Both the position numbers and the translations under genes were made by a program. The notes below the pieces were generated by a model that was not told where the DNA came from, did no database searches, and saw only the letters and a list, made by a program, of their open reading frames with translations. A stretch of DNA of 64,000 bases, taken from NCBI RefSeq assembly GCF_016907315.1, contig NZ_JAFBBS010000001.1, forward strand, positions 2,728,001 through 2,792,000, in the 5' to 3' direction. Shown here in pieces: positions 8,389-17,373 of the stretch. The first letter of the stretch is position 1; each line of letters starts with the position of its first letter. Origin of the DNA: Microbacterium esteraromaticum. Lineage in GTDB: Bacteria > Actinomycetota > Actinomycetes > Actinomycetales > Microbacteriaceae.

Positions 8389-9120
8389 TCAGCGCACCCC
8401 GAGTGAGGGGGAGAGGGGCTCGAGGGAGATGAGCAGGCAGGCCGTCCAATGGCAGAGGAACGCGAGCACGGTGCAGACATGGAAGATCTCATGGAAGCCG
8501 AAGTGGCCCGGCCACGGGTTGGGCTTCTTCATCGCGTAGACGATCGCCCCGGCCGTGTACAGCAGACCGCCCACGCAGACGAGCACCATCATGGCGACGT
8601 TGGCCTGCAGCAGGTCGGCCATGTACATCACTGCTGCCCAGCCGAGGGCGAGATACAGGGCGACGTAGAGCCACCGCGGCGCGTTGATCCAGAACACGCG
8701 GAAGAGGATGCCCAGCACGGTGCCGCTCCAGACGACGATGAGCAGCACCAGGCCCTTCTGAGGGGGCAGCGCGAGCACGGCCAGCGGCGTGTACGTGCCG
8801 GCGATGAGAAGCAGGATGTTCGCGTGATCGATGCGCTTGAGCAGCACCTTGGTCTTCGGGCCCCAATCGAAGCGGTGGTAGAGCGCCGAGTTGCCGAAGA
8901 GCAGCAGCGACGTGGTCATGAAGACTGCTGCCGCGATCTTCGCCGGACCGCCCTGGGCGAGCGCGATGAGCACGATTCCTGCGACGATCGCGACCGGGAA
9001 GGTGCCGGCGTGGATCCAGCCGCGCCACGTCGGCTTGACCTCGACCGCGGCATCGACGGCCGCGGCGTCCATCAGGGGGAGCTGGGGGACATCTGCGTCG
9101 TCAGAGGCTCGGTTGCTCAC
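8389..9120 (-). CDS. Hemolysin III / PAQR family membrane protein
   Basis: 243 residues with about seven membrane helices. Conserved motifs of the family are present: NSALYHRFDW near residue 77, RIDHANILLLIAGTYTPL near residue 96, and the C-terminal GFHEIFHVCTVLAFLCHW; the spread His/Ser/Asp residues resemble the zinc site of PAQR hydrolases. The bacterial role is poorly known and may concern membrane lipid homeostasis. The GTG at 9120 is supported by a TAGAGT -10 element ending 6 bases before it. It is divergent from the cis-prenyltransferase gene, 90 bases away. Confidence 0.88.
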   Translation of the reverse strand: MSNRASDDADVPQLPLMDAAAVDAAVEVKPTWRGWIHAGTFPVAIVAGIVLIALAQGGPAKIAAAVFMTTSLLLFGNSALYHRFDWGPKTKVLLKRIDHANILLLIAGTYTPLAVLALPPQKGLVLLIVVWSGTVLGILFRVFWINAPRWLYVALYLALGWAAVMYMADLLQANVAMMVLVCVGGLLYTAGAIVYAMKKPNPWPGHFGFHEIFHVCTVLAFLCHWTACLLISLEPLSPSLGVR

Positions 9121-9126
9121 TCGCTC

Positions 9127-9132
9127 ACTCTA
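9127..9132 (-). promoter_or_regulatory. -10 element TAGAGT, leaderless start of the hemolysin III-like gene
   Basis: Read on the minus strand, TAGAGT is separated by 6 bases (GAGCGA) from the GTG at 9120. Confidence 0.6.
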
Positions 9133-9198
9133 CGTTTCGGCGCATGCCGCTGGCGGTACATGACCTGAGTGCTGCGGCGGCCTCGCGGCTCATGAGGG

Positions 9199-9204
9199 TA
9201 GCGT
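9199..9204 (+). promoter_or_regulatory. -10 element TAGCGT, leaderless start of the cis-prenyltransferase gene
   Basis: TAGCGT ends 6 bases before the GTG at 9211. Confidence 0.6.
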
Positions 9205-9210
9205 AGGCAC

Positions 9211-9993
9211 GTGACTGCACGCGAGAGCTCGGGGCGGGGGCCCCTCTACTGGCTCTACGGGAATCGCCTTCGACGGCGCATCGACCCGGCGAAGGCTCCC
9301 CACCACGTCGCGATGATGATCGACGGCAACAGGCGATGGGCCCGGCAGCTCGGCTTCGACAGCGCAGCGGCTGGCCATCGGGCCGGAGCCGCGAAGATGC
9401 GCGAGTTCCTCGGATGGTGCGACGACCTCGGCATCGGTGTCGTCTCGCTGTACCTGCTGTCGGCCGACAACCTGCTCAAGCGCGACTCCAAGGAGATCGG
9501 CGACCTCATCGAGATCATCGCCGAGCTCGCTGACTCTCTCGCCGAGCACGGCGAGTGGCGTGTGCAGCACGTGGGCCGATCCGACATCCTGCCGACGGAG
9601 CTCTCGCGGGTTCTCGCGGAGGCGCAGACGCGCACGAGCGGGCACACCGGACTCCATGTGAACCTCGCGGTCGGCTACGGCGGCCGGAACGAGATCGTCG
9701 ACGCGGTGCGCAGCATCATCGGCAAGCACAACGCGTCGGGAGGCACGCTCGAGGACCTCGCCGAGCAGCTCACCCCCGAGATGATCGGCGAGCACCTCTA
9801 CACCGGCGGCCAGCCCGACCCCGACCTGGTGATCCGCACGAGCGGAGAGCAGCGACTGAGCGACTTCCTGCTCTGGCAGAGCGCGCACAGCGAGTTCTAT
9901 TTCGTCGAGGCGCTCGGACCCGATCTGCGCGAGGTCGACTTCCTGCGGGCGATTCGAGACTTCGCCGACCGCGACCGTCGCTTCGGGCGATGA
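9211..9993 (+). CDS. Cis-prenyltransferase (isoprenyl transferase, UppS family)
   Basis: 260 residues. The enzyme condenses isopentenyl diphosphate onto an allylic diphosphate with cis double bonds. Motifs in order: HHVAMMIDGNRRWAR (catalytic Asp near residue 39), SLYLLSADNLLKR, and the C-terminal DLVIRTSGEQRLSDFLLWQSAHSEFYF that binds IPP. Motif ADNLLKR in place of TENW resembles the actinobacterial short-chain (Z-farnesyl diphosphate synthase, Rv1086-like) branch more than decaprenyl synthase; the product length cannot be proven here. The GTG start is set by the -10 spacing. It overlaps the aminotransferase start by 4 bases. Confidence 0.9.
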   Translation: MTARESSGRGPLYWLYGNRLRRRIDPAKAPHHVAMMIDGNRRWARQLGFDSAAAGHRAGAAKMREFLGWCDDLGIGVVSLYLLSADNLLKRDSKEIGDLIEIIAELADSLAEHGEWRVQHVGRSDILPTELSRVLAEAQTRTSGHTGLHVNLAVGYGGRNEIVDAVRSIIGKHNASGGTLEDLAEQLTPEMIGEHLYTGGQPDPDLVIRTSGEQRLSDFLLWQSAHSEFYFVEALGPDLREVDFLRAIRDFADRDRRFGR

Positions 9994-11120
9994 ACGCGGT
10001 CCGTGACTACGTCGCCTCGTTCGCGGGCGAGACCGGGTACCTGAACTGGGCCGCGTTCGGCCCGCTCTCGCCGGCGGTGCGCGCGTCGCTCGGCGACGCA
10101 TCGGATGCGCTGGCCTCGTTCTCGACCGCTGATCACGGCCGAGCCCATCTGCGCAGCGCCGCTGCCGTCGCCTCGCTCGCTCACCTGCTCGGCTCCCGAT
10201 CCGACGAGGTGGTGCTTCGCCCGAGTTCGACGGATGCCCTGCAGCACGCCCTGTACGGACTCACCGGAACGGTGATCGCGGCCGCCGCAGACTTCCCGAG
10301 CATCACCCTCCCGCTGCAGCGGGCAGCAGATCAGTCGGATGGTCGGCTCTCGCCCCGGTGGATCGACCCGATCGGCGGATGGGTGACTCCGGATGCCGTC
10401 TCCGACGCGCTCACCGAGTCGGTGACCGCAGTCGCCGTCAGCCATGTCGACTATCGCACCGGGTACCGGGCAGACCTCGGGGCCTTGCGGGAGCTGATCG
10501 GTGGGAACCGGATGCTGATCGTCGATGCCGTGCAGTCCTTCGGCGTCGTCGACGAGGACTGGTCGGTCGCCGACGTCGTGGTCGGACACGGATACAAGTG
10601 GTTGCGCGCCGGTCGAGGCACCGGTTTCGCGCGGTTCTCCGACACGGCGCGTGAGCGCATCGGGCCCGTGCTGAGCGGCATCACCGGCGTCGCAGCCGAC
10701 GGTCCGTTCCGCGGGGACGTGCCTCCACCCGCTGACGGGGCGCGGGCGTACACCACCAGCGTCCCCGATCACCTCGCATCGGCGCGGCTCGCGGCAGCGC
10801 TCGAAGAGCTGCAGCGCGTCGGTGTCGCCGCGGTCGAGGCGCGTGTCCGCTCGAATGTCGAGGTTCTCATCGACGTGGCGGCCCGCCACGGCATCCGCAT
10901 CGAGACGCCGGTCGATCCCCGGAGGCGGGCGGGCATCGTCTCCCTGGTGCCCCATGATGCCGAGGCCCTCGGCCGCGTGCTCGCTGATGCCGGACTGGTG
11001 GTGACGGTGCGAGGCGGTGCCGTCCGGCTGGCTGCCCACGCCGGTACGAGCGCGGAGACGCTCGAGCTGTTCGAGCGCGCGCTCGCGGCATACGGTCGCT
11101 CCTCGTTCACCGCTTCTTAA
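9990..11120 (+). CDS. Class V aminotransferase-fold PLP enzyme
   Basis: 376 residues from the ATG at 9990, which forms an ATGA overlap with the prenyltransferase stop; the frame's earlier starts lie inside that gene. The fold is that of cysteine desulfurase-like aminotransferases: SHVDYRTGYRADL precedes the PLP Asp and the MLIVDAVQSFG motif, and the PLP lysine is in VVGHGYKWLRAGRGTGF. No cysteine desulfurase Cys loop is visible. The N-terminus (YLNWAAFGPLSPAV) resembles EgtE/kynureninase-like members. The substrate is unknown, and the pairing with a prenyltransferase gives no clear clue. Confidence 0.8.
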   Translation: MNAVRDYVASFAGETGYLNWAAFGPLSPAVRASLGDASDALASFSTADHGRAHLRSAAAVASLAHLLGSRSDEVVLRPSSTDALQHALYGLTGTVIAAAADFPSITLPLQRAADQSDGRLSPRWIDPIGGWVTPDAVSDALTESVTAVAVSHVDYRTGYRADLGALRELIGGNRMLIVDAVQSFGVVDEDWSVADVVVGHGYKWLRAGRGTGFARFSDTARERIGPVLSGITGVAADGPFRGDVPPPADGARAYTTSVPDHLASARLAAALEELQRVGVAAVEARVRSNVEVLIDVAARHGIRIETPVDPRRRAGIVSLVPHDAEALGRVLADAGLVVTVRGGAVRLAAHAGTSAETLELFERALAAYGRSSFTAS

Positions 11121-11279
11121 GAGATCCGTCCTGCGTGTCGCCGCACGCGTGGGCGAGTGCGGACGTACGTTCATGGCATCGGACACCGTGTCCGGTCGGG
11201 TCGGCCTCAAGGTTCGCGACTCGTGGCCCCTGGTCGACTCGCTGCAGAGCCGGGAATGCGTCCCGGGTGGGAGTGGATC

Positions 11280-12635
11280 GTGACCACACGTACAGCACAG
11301 CAGCAGTCCACATCAGCAGTCGGAGCCGTGTCACACGATGACACGGCTCTTCGCACATATGTGCTCGACACATCGGTGCTGCTGAGCGACCCGCAGGCCC
11401 TGTTCCGTTTCGCGGAGCACTCGATCGTGCTTCCGGTGGTGGTGATCAGCGAGCTGGAGGGCAAGCGTCACGACCCCGAGCTGGGGTACTTCGCGCGGCG
11501 CGCGCTGCGTCACCTCGACGAGCTGCGTGTCGAGCACGGCCGGCTGGACTTCCCCATCGAGGTGGGCGACGGCGGGACGCTGCGCGTCGAGCTCGCCGGC
11601 GCCGATCTGTCGCTTCTGCCCGCTGGCATCCGGCTCGGCGACAACGACAGCCGCATCCTCGCGACCGCGGCCCAGCTCGCGAACGACGGCCAGAACGTCA
11701 CCATCGTGTCGAAGGACCTGCCGATGCGGGTCAAGGCGGCATCTCTGGGACTGGCCGCGGAGGAGTACCTGGCGGAGCAGGCGGTGGATTCCGGGTGGAC
11801 GGGCATCGCGACGCTCGACCTCTCGGGCGACGAGATGAGCGATCTCTACGAGAGTGAAGTCGGCCTCAGCGACGAGGTGCGGGGCGTGCCGGTGAACACG
11901 GGACTGATCATCCACTCCGAGCGGGGTTCGGCACTCGGTCGCGTCGTGGCCGACGGGGAGTTCCGGCTGGTGCGCGGCGATCGTGAGGTCTTCGGAATGC
12001 ACGGCCGCTCGGCCGAGCAGCGTATCGCGATCGACCTGCTGCTGGATCCGGAGGTGGGGATCGTCTCGCTCGGTGGGCGAGCCGGAACCGGCAAATCGGC
12101 GCTGGCGCTGTGCGCGGGTCTGGAGTCGGTGCTCGAACGGCAGCAGCAGAAGAAGATCATCGTCTTCCGTCCGCTGTTCGCGGTCGGCGGGCAGGAGCTC
12201 GGCTACCTGCCGGGTGACCAGGGCGAGAAGATGGGCCCGTGGGGTCAGGCGGTGTTCGACACGCTTGGCTCCGTTGTGTCGGGCAACGTCCTGGAGGAGG
12301 TCGTCGCGCGAGGGATGCTGGAGGTGCTGCCGCTCACGCACATCCGCGGGCGTTCGCTGCATGACGCGTTCGTGATCGTCGACGAGGCGCAGTCTCTGGA
12401 GCGCAACGTGCTGCTCACCGTGCTCAGCCGTATCGGCCAGAACTCGCGGGTCGTGCTGACGCATGATGTCGGGCAGCGTGACAATCTGCGTGTCGGCCGG
12501 TACGACGGCATCGCCAGCGTCATCGAGACGCTCAAGGGCCATGACCTGTTCGGACACGTGACTCTGCAGCGCTCGGAGCGCTCGGCCATCGCGGCTCTGG
12601 TGACGGAACTGCTGGAGCGCGGGGAGCTGAGCTGA
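11280..12635 (+). CDS. PIN domain plus PhoH-type ATPase (PhoH2-like)
   Basis: About 451 residues. The N-terminal PIN nuclease domain ([16 protein letters not shown], then Glu in SELEGKRHD and [12 protein letters not shown]) carries its acidic metal ligands. The C-terminal PhoH domain has Walker [14 protein letters not shown] (about residue 264) and Walker [15 protein letters not shown]. PhoH2 proteins are ATP-dependent RNA helicase-ribonucleases. The start is uncertain: the GTG at 11280 (weak GGGAGTGG upstream) begins just before the PIN domain; an in-frame ATG at 11256 adds eight residues. The 159 bases upstream show no clear promoter. No antitoxin gene accompanies it. Confidence 0.85.
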   Translation: MTTRTAQQQSTSAVGAVSHDDTALRTYVLDTSVLLSDPQALFRFAEHSIVLPVVVISELEGKRHDPELGYFARRALRHLDELRVEHGRLDFPIEVGDGGTLRVELAGADLSLLPAGIRLGDNDSRILATAAQLANDGQNVTIVSKDLPMRVKAASLGLAAEEYLAEQAVDSGWTGIATLDLSGDEMSDLYESEVGLSDEVRGVPVNTGLIIHSERGSALGRVVADGEFRLVRGDREVFGMHGRSAEQRIAIDLLLDPEVGIVSLGGRAGTGKSALALCAGLESVLERQQQKKIIVFRPLFAVGGQELGYLPGDQGEKMGPWGQAVFDTLGSVVSGNVLEEVVARGMLEVLPLTHIRGRSLHDAFVIVDEAQSLERNVLLTVLSRIGQNSRVVLTHDVGQRDNLRVGRYDGIASVIETLKGHDLFGHVTLQRSERSAIAALVTELLERGELS

Positions 12636-12819
12636 TCTGCGGCGTTCCGGGGCCGGCGCTCTCAGTGCAGGACGTTTCGTGAGAATCGTCCGCCATCTGG
12701 GCGGCGGCCCTGGTGCGCGCCGCCGAGGTAGGACAGAGGTGTCACGGGCGCGGGAAGCCCGTGGCCTCGGCTGAGCGACGGTGCCCGCGGGGACGCGCGC
12801 TTCGTGGACCCTCTCGGTG

Positions 12820-13674
12820 TCAGCAGCCCGGAGCGGAGGGCTGCTCCGCGCAGGTGCGGGCGACAAGGGCGGTGTGCGCCTCGAAGATGCGGATCTGCTG
12901 CGTCGGTCCAGGGATGTCGAGTTGTCCCTCGATGGGGAACCATCCGACTCCGAGGTCGATCTCGGCGGTGTACGCGATGTCTACACGAGCATCGTAGGTT
13001 CCCCGCTCGGAGTAGGTGTGACTCGTGCCTGTGGGCGTGAACTGCGCCTGCCCGAGGCTCTTCCAGCTCGCCCCGGGCGAGGAGCTGGTCGTGGACTCGC
13101 CGTCGCCGTAGTGGAACGTGTACGACACCGGAGTGAAACGCACCTCGACAGGGAAGCCGAACAGGTCGCCGGAGCGCACATGCGGTGAGGCCTCGGTGAC
13201 GAAGTTCGCCGGAAGACCCACCACCCCGAGGCTGTCGGGTTCACCCACGATCGTGCCCTCGGCGGGTGAGAAGGTCGCGAGATCCGTGATCGTGATCGGC
13301 GGCAGGCCTGGCGAATCCTCGCCCTTCTTGGGCTCTGCCTCTTCGCCGGGAACGCTGTTCTGCCAGCATCCCCGGTACGAATCCCAGTCGACCAAGCAGT
13401 TCTCGAACGGTGAGGGTTCGTCGTTAGGACTTACAACCGGCCGGTTGCTCCCGCCAGCATCAGAGCCAACGCTGTTCGGGTCGTCGCCGCCCTTCGACGA
13501 TTGCCCTCCTGTGCTCTTGCTCGTAGTCGCGCTCACGCTGTCCCCGTGGTTGCCCAGCAGCACATCGCCTCCGCCGATCCCGCCGTCTCCTCGCTCGCCC
13601 ATCGCGCCGGACGCGGCGACCAGTGAAAAGGACGCAAAGACGAGCAGGGCGAATCTCCCTATGCCGCGTCGCAT
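12820..13674 (-). CDS. Secreted protein with PKD-like domain, unknown function
   Basis: 284 residues with a signal peptide (residues 1 to about 24, RRGIGRFALLVFASFSLVAA). A Gly/Ser/Asn-rich low-complexity stretch covers about residues 28-85. A folded C-terminal part contains YTFHYGDGESTTSSSPG and SHTYSERGTYDARVDIAY, the GDG and Y-x-x-x-G-x-Y spacing typical of PKD domains. Cysteines near residues 93, 102, 275 and 284 may pair. Its start overlaps the upstream lipoprotein gene by 16 bases, so the two form one unit. Base composition is less GC-rich than in the neighbours, which suggests an accessory locus. A cell-surface role is inference. Confidence 0.65.
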   Translation of the reverse strand: MRRGIGRFALLVFASFSLVAASGAMGERGDGGIGGGDVLLGNHGDSVSATTSKSTGGQSSKGGDDPNSVGSDAGGSNRPVVSPNDEPSPFENCLVDWDSYRGCWQNSVPGEEAEPKKGEDSPGLPPITITDLATFSPAEGTIVGEPDSLGVVGLPANFVTEASPHVRSGDLFGFPVEVRFTPVSYTFHYGDGESTTSSSPGASWKSLGQAQFTPTGTSHTYSERGTYDARVDIAYTAEIDLGVGWFPIEGQLDIPGPTQQIRIFEAHTALVARTCAEQPSAPGC

Positions 13675-14213
13675 TTGATGTTCTCGTCTCGCTCCGCGCG
13701 TGAGATCAGCATCGCGTCGCCTTGCGCCTCGAAGTCGACGTGCAGGGGGTTCATGTCTGATCGATCTGGGGCGACCCTCGAGTTGCCGCTTGAGTCAACT
13801 ACATCGGATCGGCTGACGTCGATGCATACGTCAGCCTCAACACGTGCAGTCTTGGCGTCGAAGTCCTTCCCGCGAAACTTGACCAGCACAACTTGACCAC
13901 TCATGCGGAGCCCTTCGGCGTGAAGCTGCGAAAATGTCTCCCTGTCAGCAGTCTCGAAGCCTCCGGTCGAGTACGCATAAAGGGATTCGAACGTCGCGGG
14001 ATCCGCAAGGTCGACCTTGTTCATAGCGTCCGTGTACGCCTGATACGTTGCCTCCGCCGCGGCAAACGCCTCTTCATCCGTGGCGAAAGCTGCGGACGTC
14101 GTCGGCTTCGGTGTCGGCTCCGACTCCGGGGCACAGGCGGACAGCATCCCGACCAGCAAGCCGGCGGCGGCGAAGGCCGAACCTGTGCGCAGAAGCGTGA
14201 TCGTCGTTTTCAC
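13659..14213 (-). CDS. Lipoprotein of unknown function
   Basis: 184 residues. The N-terminus has a lipobox (GMLSACAP, Cys at about 27), then a Pro/Thr linker and a helical segment rich in Ala, Glu and Tyr (FAAAEATYQAYTDAMNKV). The remainder resembles small NTF2-like or actinobacterial lipoprotein domains, with a later CIDVSRSDVVDSSG segment. The GTG at 14213 is supported by TAGCGT ending 6 bases upstream. GC content falls to about 57-60 percent in places, and codons such as ACA, TCA and CTT are more frequent than nearby. It is first in a two-gene unit with the PKD-like protein. Confidence 0.65.
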   Translation of the reverse strand: MKTTITLLRTGSAFAAAGLLVGMLSACAPESEPTPKPTTSAAFATDEEAFAAAEATYQAYTDAMNKVDLADPATFESLYAYSTGGFETADRETFSQLHAEGLRMSGQVVLVKFRGKDFDAKTARVEADVCIDVSRSDVVDSSGNSRVAPDRSDMNPLHVDFEAQGDAMLISRAERDENIKCDAA

Positions 14214-14219
14214 GGCACC

Positions 14220-14225
14220 ACGCTA
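14220..14225 (-). promoter_or_regulatory. -10 element TAGCGT of the lipoprotein/PKD unit, leaderless
   Basis: On the minus strand TAGCGT is followed by GGTGCC and then the GTG at 14213, a 6-base gap. Confidence 0.6.
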
Positions 14226-14300
14226 GCCCGGATCGCGGAACCGCCTCTGGAGTTATCCACAGTACTCGACGACTGACGGTGCGCTCGGCGACGCGACAGC

Positions 14301-14377
14301 CGCCTGCACGCAGAAATCCCCGCCCTACATGCGGAATCAGGCGATCCGTATGCAGAACGGGGAGATCTGTGCAGGCG
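14301..14377. repeat. Imperfect inverted repeat between fumC and the lipoprotein gene
   Basis: Two arms of about 36 bases share three paired blocks: CGCCTGCAC, TCCCCG and an 8-base CATGCGGA/TCCGTATG block, broken by small internal loops. It begins 26 bases after the fumC stop on the minus strand. It may act as the fumC terminator, as a structured RNA, or be the relic of a small repeat element. Confidence 0.55.
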
Positions 14378-14402
14378 CCTCAGAACGCGACGCCCGAAAG
14401 AC

Positions 14403-15797
14403 TCAGCCGGCGTGCGTCATCGACAGCAGGTCGAGCTTGGCGTCGAGCTCCTCTTCCGAGATCTCGCCGCGCTCGACGTAGCCGAGGTCGATGACCGCGT
14501 CGCGCACGGTGATGCCCTTGGCGACCGAGTGCTTGGCGATCTTCGCCGCGGCCTCGTAGCCGATGACCTTGTTGAGGGGAGTCACGATCGACGGGCTCAT
14601 ACCCGCGAACGCGGCCGCACGCTCGACGTTGGCCTCGAGGCCGTCGATGGTCTTGTCGGCCAGAACGCGCACGGCGTTCGAGAGCAGACGGATCGACTCG
14701 AGCAGCGCGGTGCCCATCACGGGGATCGCCACATTCAGCTCGAACGAGCCCGACGCGCCGGCCCAGGCGACCGTCGCGTCGTTGCCGATCACGCGCGCGC
14801 AGACCATGAGCACGGCCTCCGGAACGACCGGGTTGACCTTGCCGGGCATGATCGACGAACCCGGCTGCAGGTCGGGGATGTGCAGCTCGCCGAGGCCCGT
14901 GTTGGGGCCCGAGCCCATCCAGCGCAGGTCGTTGTTGATCTTCGTCAGGGAGACGGCGATGGTGCGCAGTGCGCCCGAGGTCTCGACGAGGCCGTCGCGG
15001 TTGGCCTGAGCCTCGAAGTGGTCCTTCGCCTCGGTGATGGGCAGCTCGGTCTCGGCTGCGAGCAGTTCGATGACCTTCTGCGGGAAGCCGAGCGGCGTGT
15101 TGATGCCCGTGCCCACTGCGGTGCCGCCGAGGGGCACCTCAGCGACGCGGGGGAGGGCCGACTGCACGCGCTCGATGCCGAGACGGATCTGGCGGGCATA
15201 GCCGCCGAACTCCTGCCCGAGGGTGACGGGCGTGGCGTCCATCAGGTGGGTGCGGCCCGACTTCACGACGCCCTTCCACAGCTCCGCCTTCGCCTCGAGG
15301 GCGACGGCGAGGTGGTCGAGCGATGGGATGAGGGTGTCGATGAGCGCCTGGGTGACGGCGATGTGCACCGACGTCGGGAAGACGTCGTTCGACGACTGCG
15401 ACGCGTTGACGTGGTCGTTGGGGTGCACGGCCGAGCCGAGGATGCCGGATGCCAGGTTCGCGAGCACCTCGTTCATGTTCATGTTCGACGAGGTGCCGGA
15501 ACCGGTCTGGTACGTGTCGACGGGGAACTCTGCGTCGTGCTTGCCCGACGCGACCTCGTCGGCGGCCTTCGCGATGGCGTCGGCGATCGCACCGTCGAGC
15601 GTGCCCAGCTCCTTGTTGGCGAGCGCAGCCGCCTTCTTGATGCGGGCGAGCGCGGCGATCTGGGTCGACTCCAGCCCCTTGCCCGAGATCGGGAAGTTCT
15701 CGACGGCACGCTGGGTCTGAGCGCTGTACAGCGCCTTGGCGGGCACGCGGACCTCACCCATGGTGTCGTTCTCGATGCGGTACTCGATGTCGGTCAT
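14403..15797 (-). CDS. fumC: Fumarate hydratase, class II
   Basis: 464 residues, the normal length for the iron-free fumarase that interconverts fumarate and malate in the TCA cycle. The family signature [12 protein letters not shown] is present near residue 320 and [11 protein letters not shown] near residue 140, with [11 protein letters not shown] between them. The start [19 protein letters not shown] is fixed by a 4-base overlap with the carbonic anhydrase stop; longer upstream frames run through that gene. It is the last gene of the xseA-xseB-DUF4245-carbonic anhydrase-fumC block. Confidence 0.95.
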   Translation of the reverse strand: MTDIEYRIENDTMGEVRVPAKALYSAQTQRAVENFPISGKGLESTQIAALARIKKAAALANKELGTLDGAIADAIAKAADEVASGKHDAEFPVDTYQTGSGTSSNMNMNEVLANLASGILGSAVHPNDHVNASQSSNDVFPTSVHIAVTQALIDTLIPSLDHLAVALEAKAELWKGVVKSGRTHLMDATPVTLGQEFGGYARQIRLGIERVQSALPRVAEVPLGGTAVGTGINTPLGFPQKVIELLAAETELPITEAKDHFEAQANRDGLVETSGALRTIAVSLTKINNDLRWMGSGPNTGLGELHIPDLQPGSSIMPGKVNPVVPEAVLMVCARVIGNDATVAWAGASGSFELNVAIPVMGTALLESIRLLSNAVRVLADKTIDGLEANVERAAAFAGMSPSIVTPLNKVIGYEAAAKIAKHSVAKGITVRDAVIDLGYVERGEISEEELDAKLDLLSMTHAG

Positions 15798-16468
15798 GCC
15801 GATCCTTCCTCGAAAGCGGGCGCTGTGCCCTCGGTGTCGATGCCCACAGTGACGACGGGCACGGCCGTGCCCTCTGCGAGACGGTAGTTGGCGCCGACGA
15901 TGCCCAGACGGCCCGCGGCGACCGCGTTGCTGATCATCTCGGACGAGTGCAGCAGGTCTGCCACGGTGTTGCGCAGGTGCTCGCGCCCGACGACCTCGGC
16001 GTCGATGTCGGCGACCGTGGTGCCGCCGGTCTCGGCGAGCACCTTGCGGGCGGCGGGAACGATCGGCGCGATGAGCTTCCAGATGCCGGCAGGCAGCGGA
16101 GCGGAGTCGATCGCGGTTCCGTCGATGGCTGCGCGCACCGCGCCGCACGAGTCATGTGCGAGCACGACGATCAGCGGGACGTTCAGGATGCCGACCGCGT
16201 ACTCCAGGCTCGCGACGATCGACTCGCCGAGCACCTGTCCCGCATTGCGGACGACGAACAGGTCGCCCAGGCCCTTGTCGAAGATGATCTCGGCTGCGAG
16301 GCGCGAGTCCGAGCATCCGAACAGCGTGGCGATCGGCGCCTGTCCGTCTGCCAGCTCGTGCCGCTTGGAGACGTCCTGATGCGGGTGCGCGGGTTCGCCG
16401 GCGACGAATCGCCTGTTGCCGTCGAGCATCTCCCGCCAGGCCTCAGCGGGGGTGAGCGTTGCGGTCAT
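15794..16468 (-). CDS. Beta-class carbonic anhydrase
   Basis: 224 residues. It hydrates CO2 to bicarbonate using a zinc ion. The zinc site is visible: Cys in [11 protein letters not shown] (about residue 51), and His and Cys in [14 protein letters not shown] (about residues 104-107). The Asp-Arg dyad follows the first Cys. The start overlaps the DUF4245 stop and the end overlaps the fumC start, each by 4 bases. Placement next to fumarase fits anaplerotic carbon supply, an inference. Confidence 0.93.
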   Translation of the reverse strand: MTATLTPAEAWREMLDGNRRFVAGEPAHPHQDVSKRHELADGQAPIATLFGCSDSRLAAEIIFDKGLGDLFVVRNAGQVLGESIVASLEYAVGILNVPLIVVLAHDSCGAVRAAIDGTAIDSAPLPAGIWKLIAPIVPAARKVLAETGGTTVADIDAEVVGREHLRNTVADLLHSSEMISNAVAAGRLGIVGANYRLAEGTAVPVVTVGIDTEGTAPAFEEGSA

Positions 16469-17106
16469 TCGGCCTCCTTCAGGTCGTCGATCTGTGCAGA
16501 CAGGCTCTTTGCGAGCTCGGCGGTCGCCTCAGGCGACTGCGAGCCGTACAGCAGGAGGTAGTCAGGGCCGGCCTGGGTCCCGATGGCGTAGGAGATGTTC
16601 GCGGTGCCGCGGTCGCGCAGGTCGAACTCGTCCCATTCGCGGCCGTCGATCGTCGTGGTGCCGTTGGGTGCCATGCCGTCGAGCACCTGCGGCGCCCAGC
16701 CGACGTCGGTGCTGAACGCCTGGGCGACGCGGATGAATCCGCGCTCGTCATCTGCGGCTGGTGCCAGCGTGATCGTCCAGACCCGCGTGCTGCCGCCGGC
16801 GAGATCAGCCTCGTTGACCCGCCAGTAGTCGTCTGCCTCGACGACCAGCGCAGGGCGCTGCATCGAGGTCTCGACATCGGCCGCGATCGCGGCGACGTCG
16901 ATCTGGGGCCGGTCGGGCACCTTGCCCCGTGGCACGCCGAGCACGACGATGGCGACGACTCCGACCGTCACGATCAGCGCCGCGATGAGGTTGCGGAACG
17001 TCTGACTCGACCGGTAGACGCGGCTGGCCTCGGCCTTGCGGTCGGCGGTCTCCTGAGCGGTCTCGGGGCGACCGAGCCCGGCGACCACACGCGGCTCGCG
17101 GCTCAT
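16465..17106 (-). CDS. DUF4245 family membrane-anchored protein
   Basis: 213 residues from the ATG at 17106, chosen because it overlaps the xseB stop by 4 bases; earlier in-frame starts are inside xseB. There is a cytoplasmic segment of about 38 residues, one membrane helix (about 39-57) and an extracytoplasmic domain ending LLYGSQSPEATAELAKSL. The FRNLIAALIVTVGVVA helix and the later YAIGTQAG block fit the actinobacterial DUF4245 family, function unknown. Its conserved place between exonuclease VII and fumC is probably organisational. Confidence 0.82.
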   Translation of the reverse strand: MSREPRVVAGLGRPETAQETADRKAEASRVYRSSQTFRNLIAALIVTVGVVAIVVLGVPRGKVPDRPQIDVAAIAADVETSMQRPALVVEADDYWRVNEADLAGGSTRVWTITLAPAADDERGFIRVAQAFSTDVGWAPQVLDGMAPNGTTTIDGREWDEFDLRDRGTANISYAIGTQAGPDYLLLYGSQSPEATAELAKSLSAQIDDLKEAE

Positions 17107-17330
17107 TCTCCTGCTCCGGATGCGGCGTCGCGGGCGGCATCGAGACGACGCTTCGCGCCGAGCAGCCACTCCTCGCAGCGGGCGGCGAGAGCCTCGCCGC
17201 GCTCCCACAGGGCGAGCGAATGCTCGAGGGTGGGGGAGCCCTGTTCGAGCTCGGCGACAACGCGCACGAGTTCATCGCGTGCGGCCTCGAACGACAGTTC
17301 TTCGACAGGGGAGTCGCTGGGGGCAGTCAC
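17103..17330 (-). CDS. xseB: Exodeoxyribonuclease VII small subunit
   Basis: 75 residues, all the XseB domain: SFEAARDELVRVVAELEQGSPTLE and SLALWERGEALAARCEEWL are the two helices that pack along XseA. With XseA it degrades single-stranded DNA to oligonucleotides. The GTG start at 17330 is preceded by TAGGAT with a 6-base gap, so this gene has its own apparent leaderless promoter within the xse operon. It overlaps DUF4245 by 4 bases. Confidence 0.93.
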   Translation of the reverse strand: MTAPSDSPVEELSFEAARDELVRVVAELEQGSPTLEHSLALWERGEALAARCEEWLLGAKRRLDAARDAASGAGE

Positions 17331-17336
17331 GCCCCC

Positions 17337-17342
17337 ATCCTA
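17337..17342 (-). promoter_or_regulatory. -10 element TAGGAT, internal leaderless promoter at xseB
   Basis: On the minus strand TAGGAT is followed by GGGGGC and the GTG of xseB; it sits in the 43-base xseA-xseB gap. The G-run could instead serve as a ribosome binding site. Confidence 0.5.
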
Positions 17343-17373
17343 CCGGCGTGTCGGACGCCGCCGATCCCGTCGC

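Noticed and set aside
11180..11197. CGGACAC-CGT-GTCCG hairpin before the PhoH gene
   Set aside because: Seven base pairs only, no T-run and no family-specific placement; chance repeats of this size are expected at this GC content.
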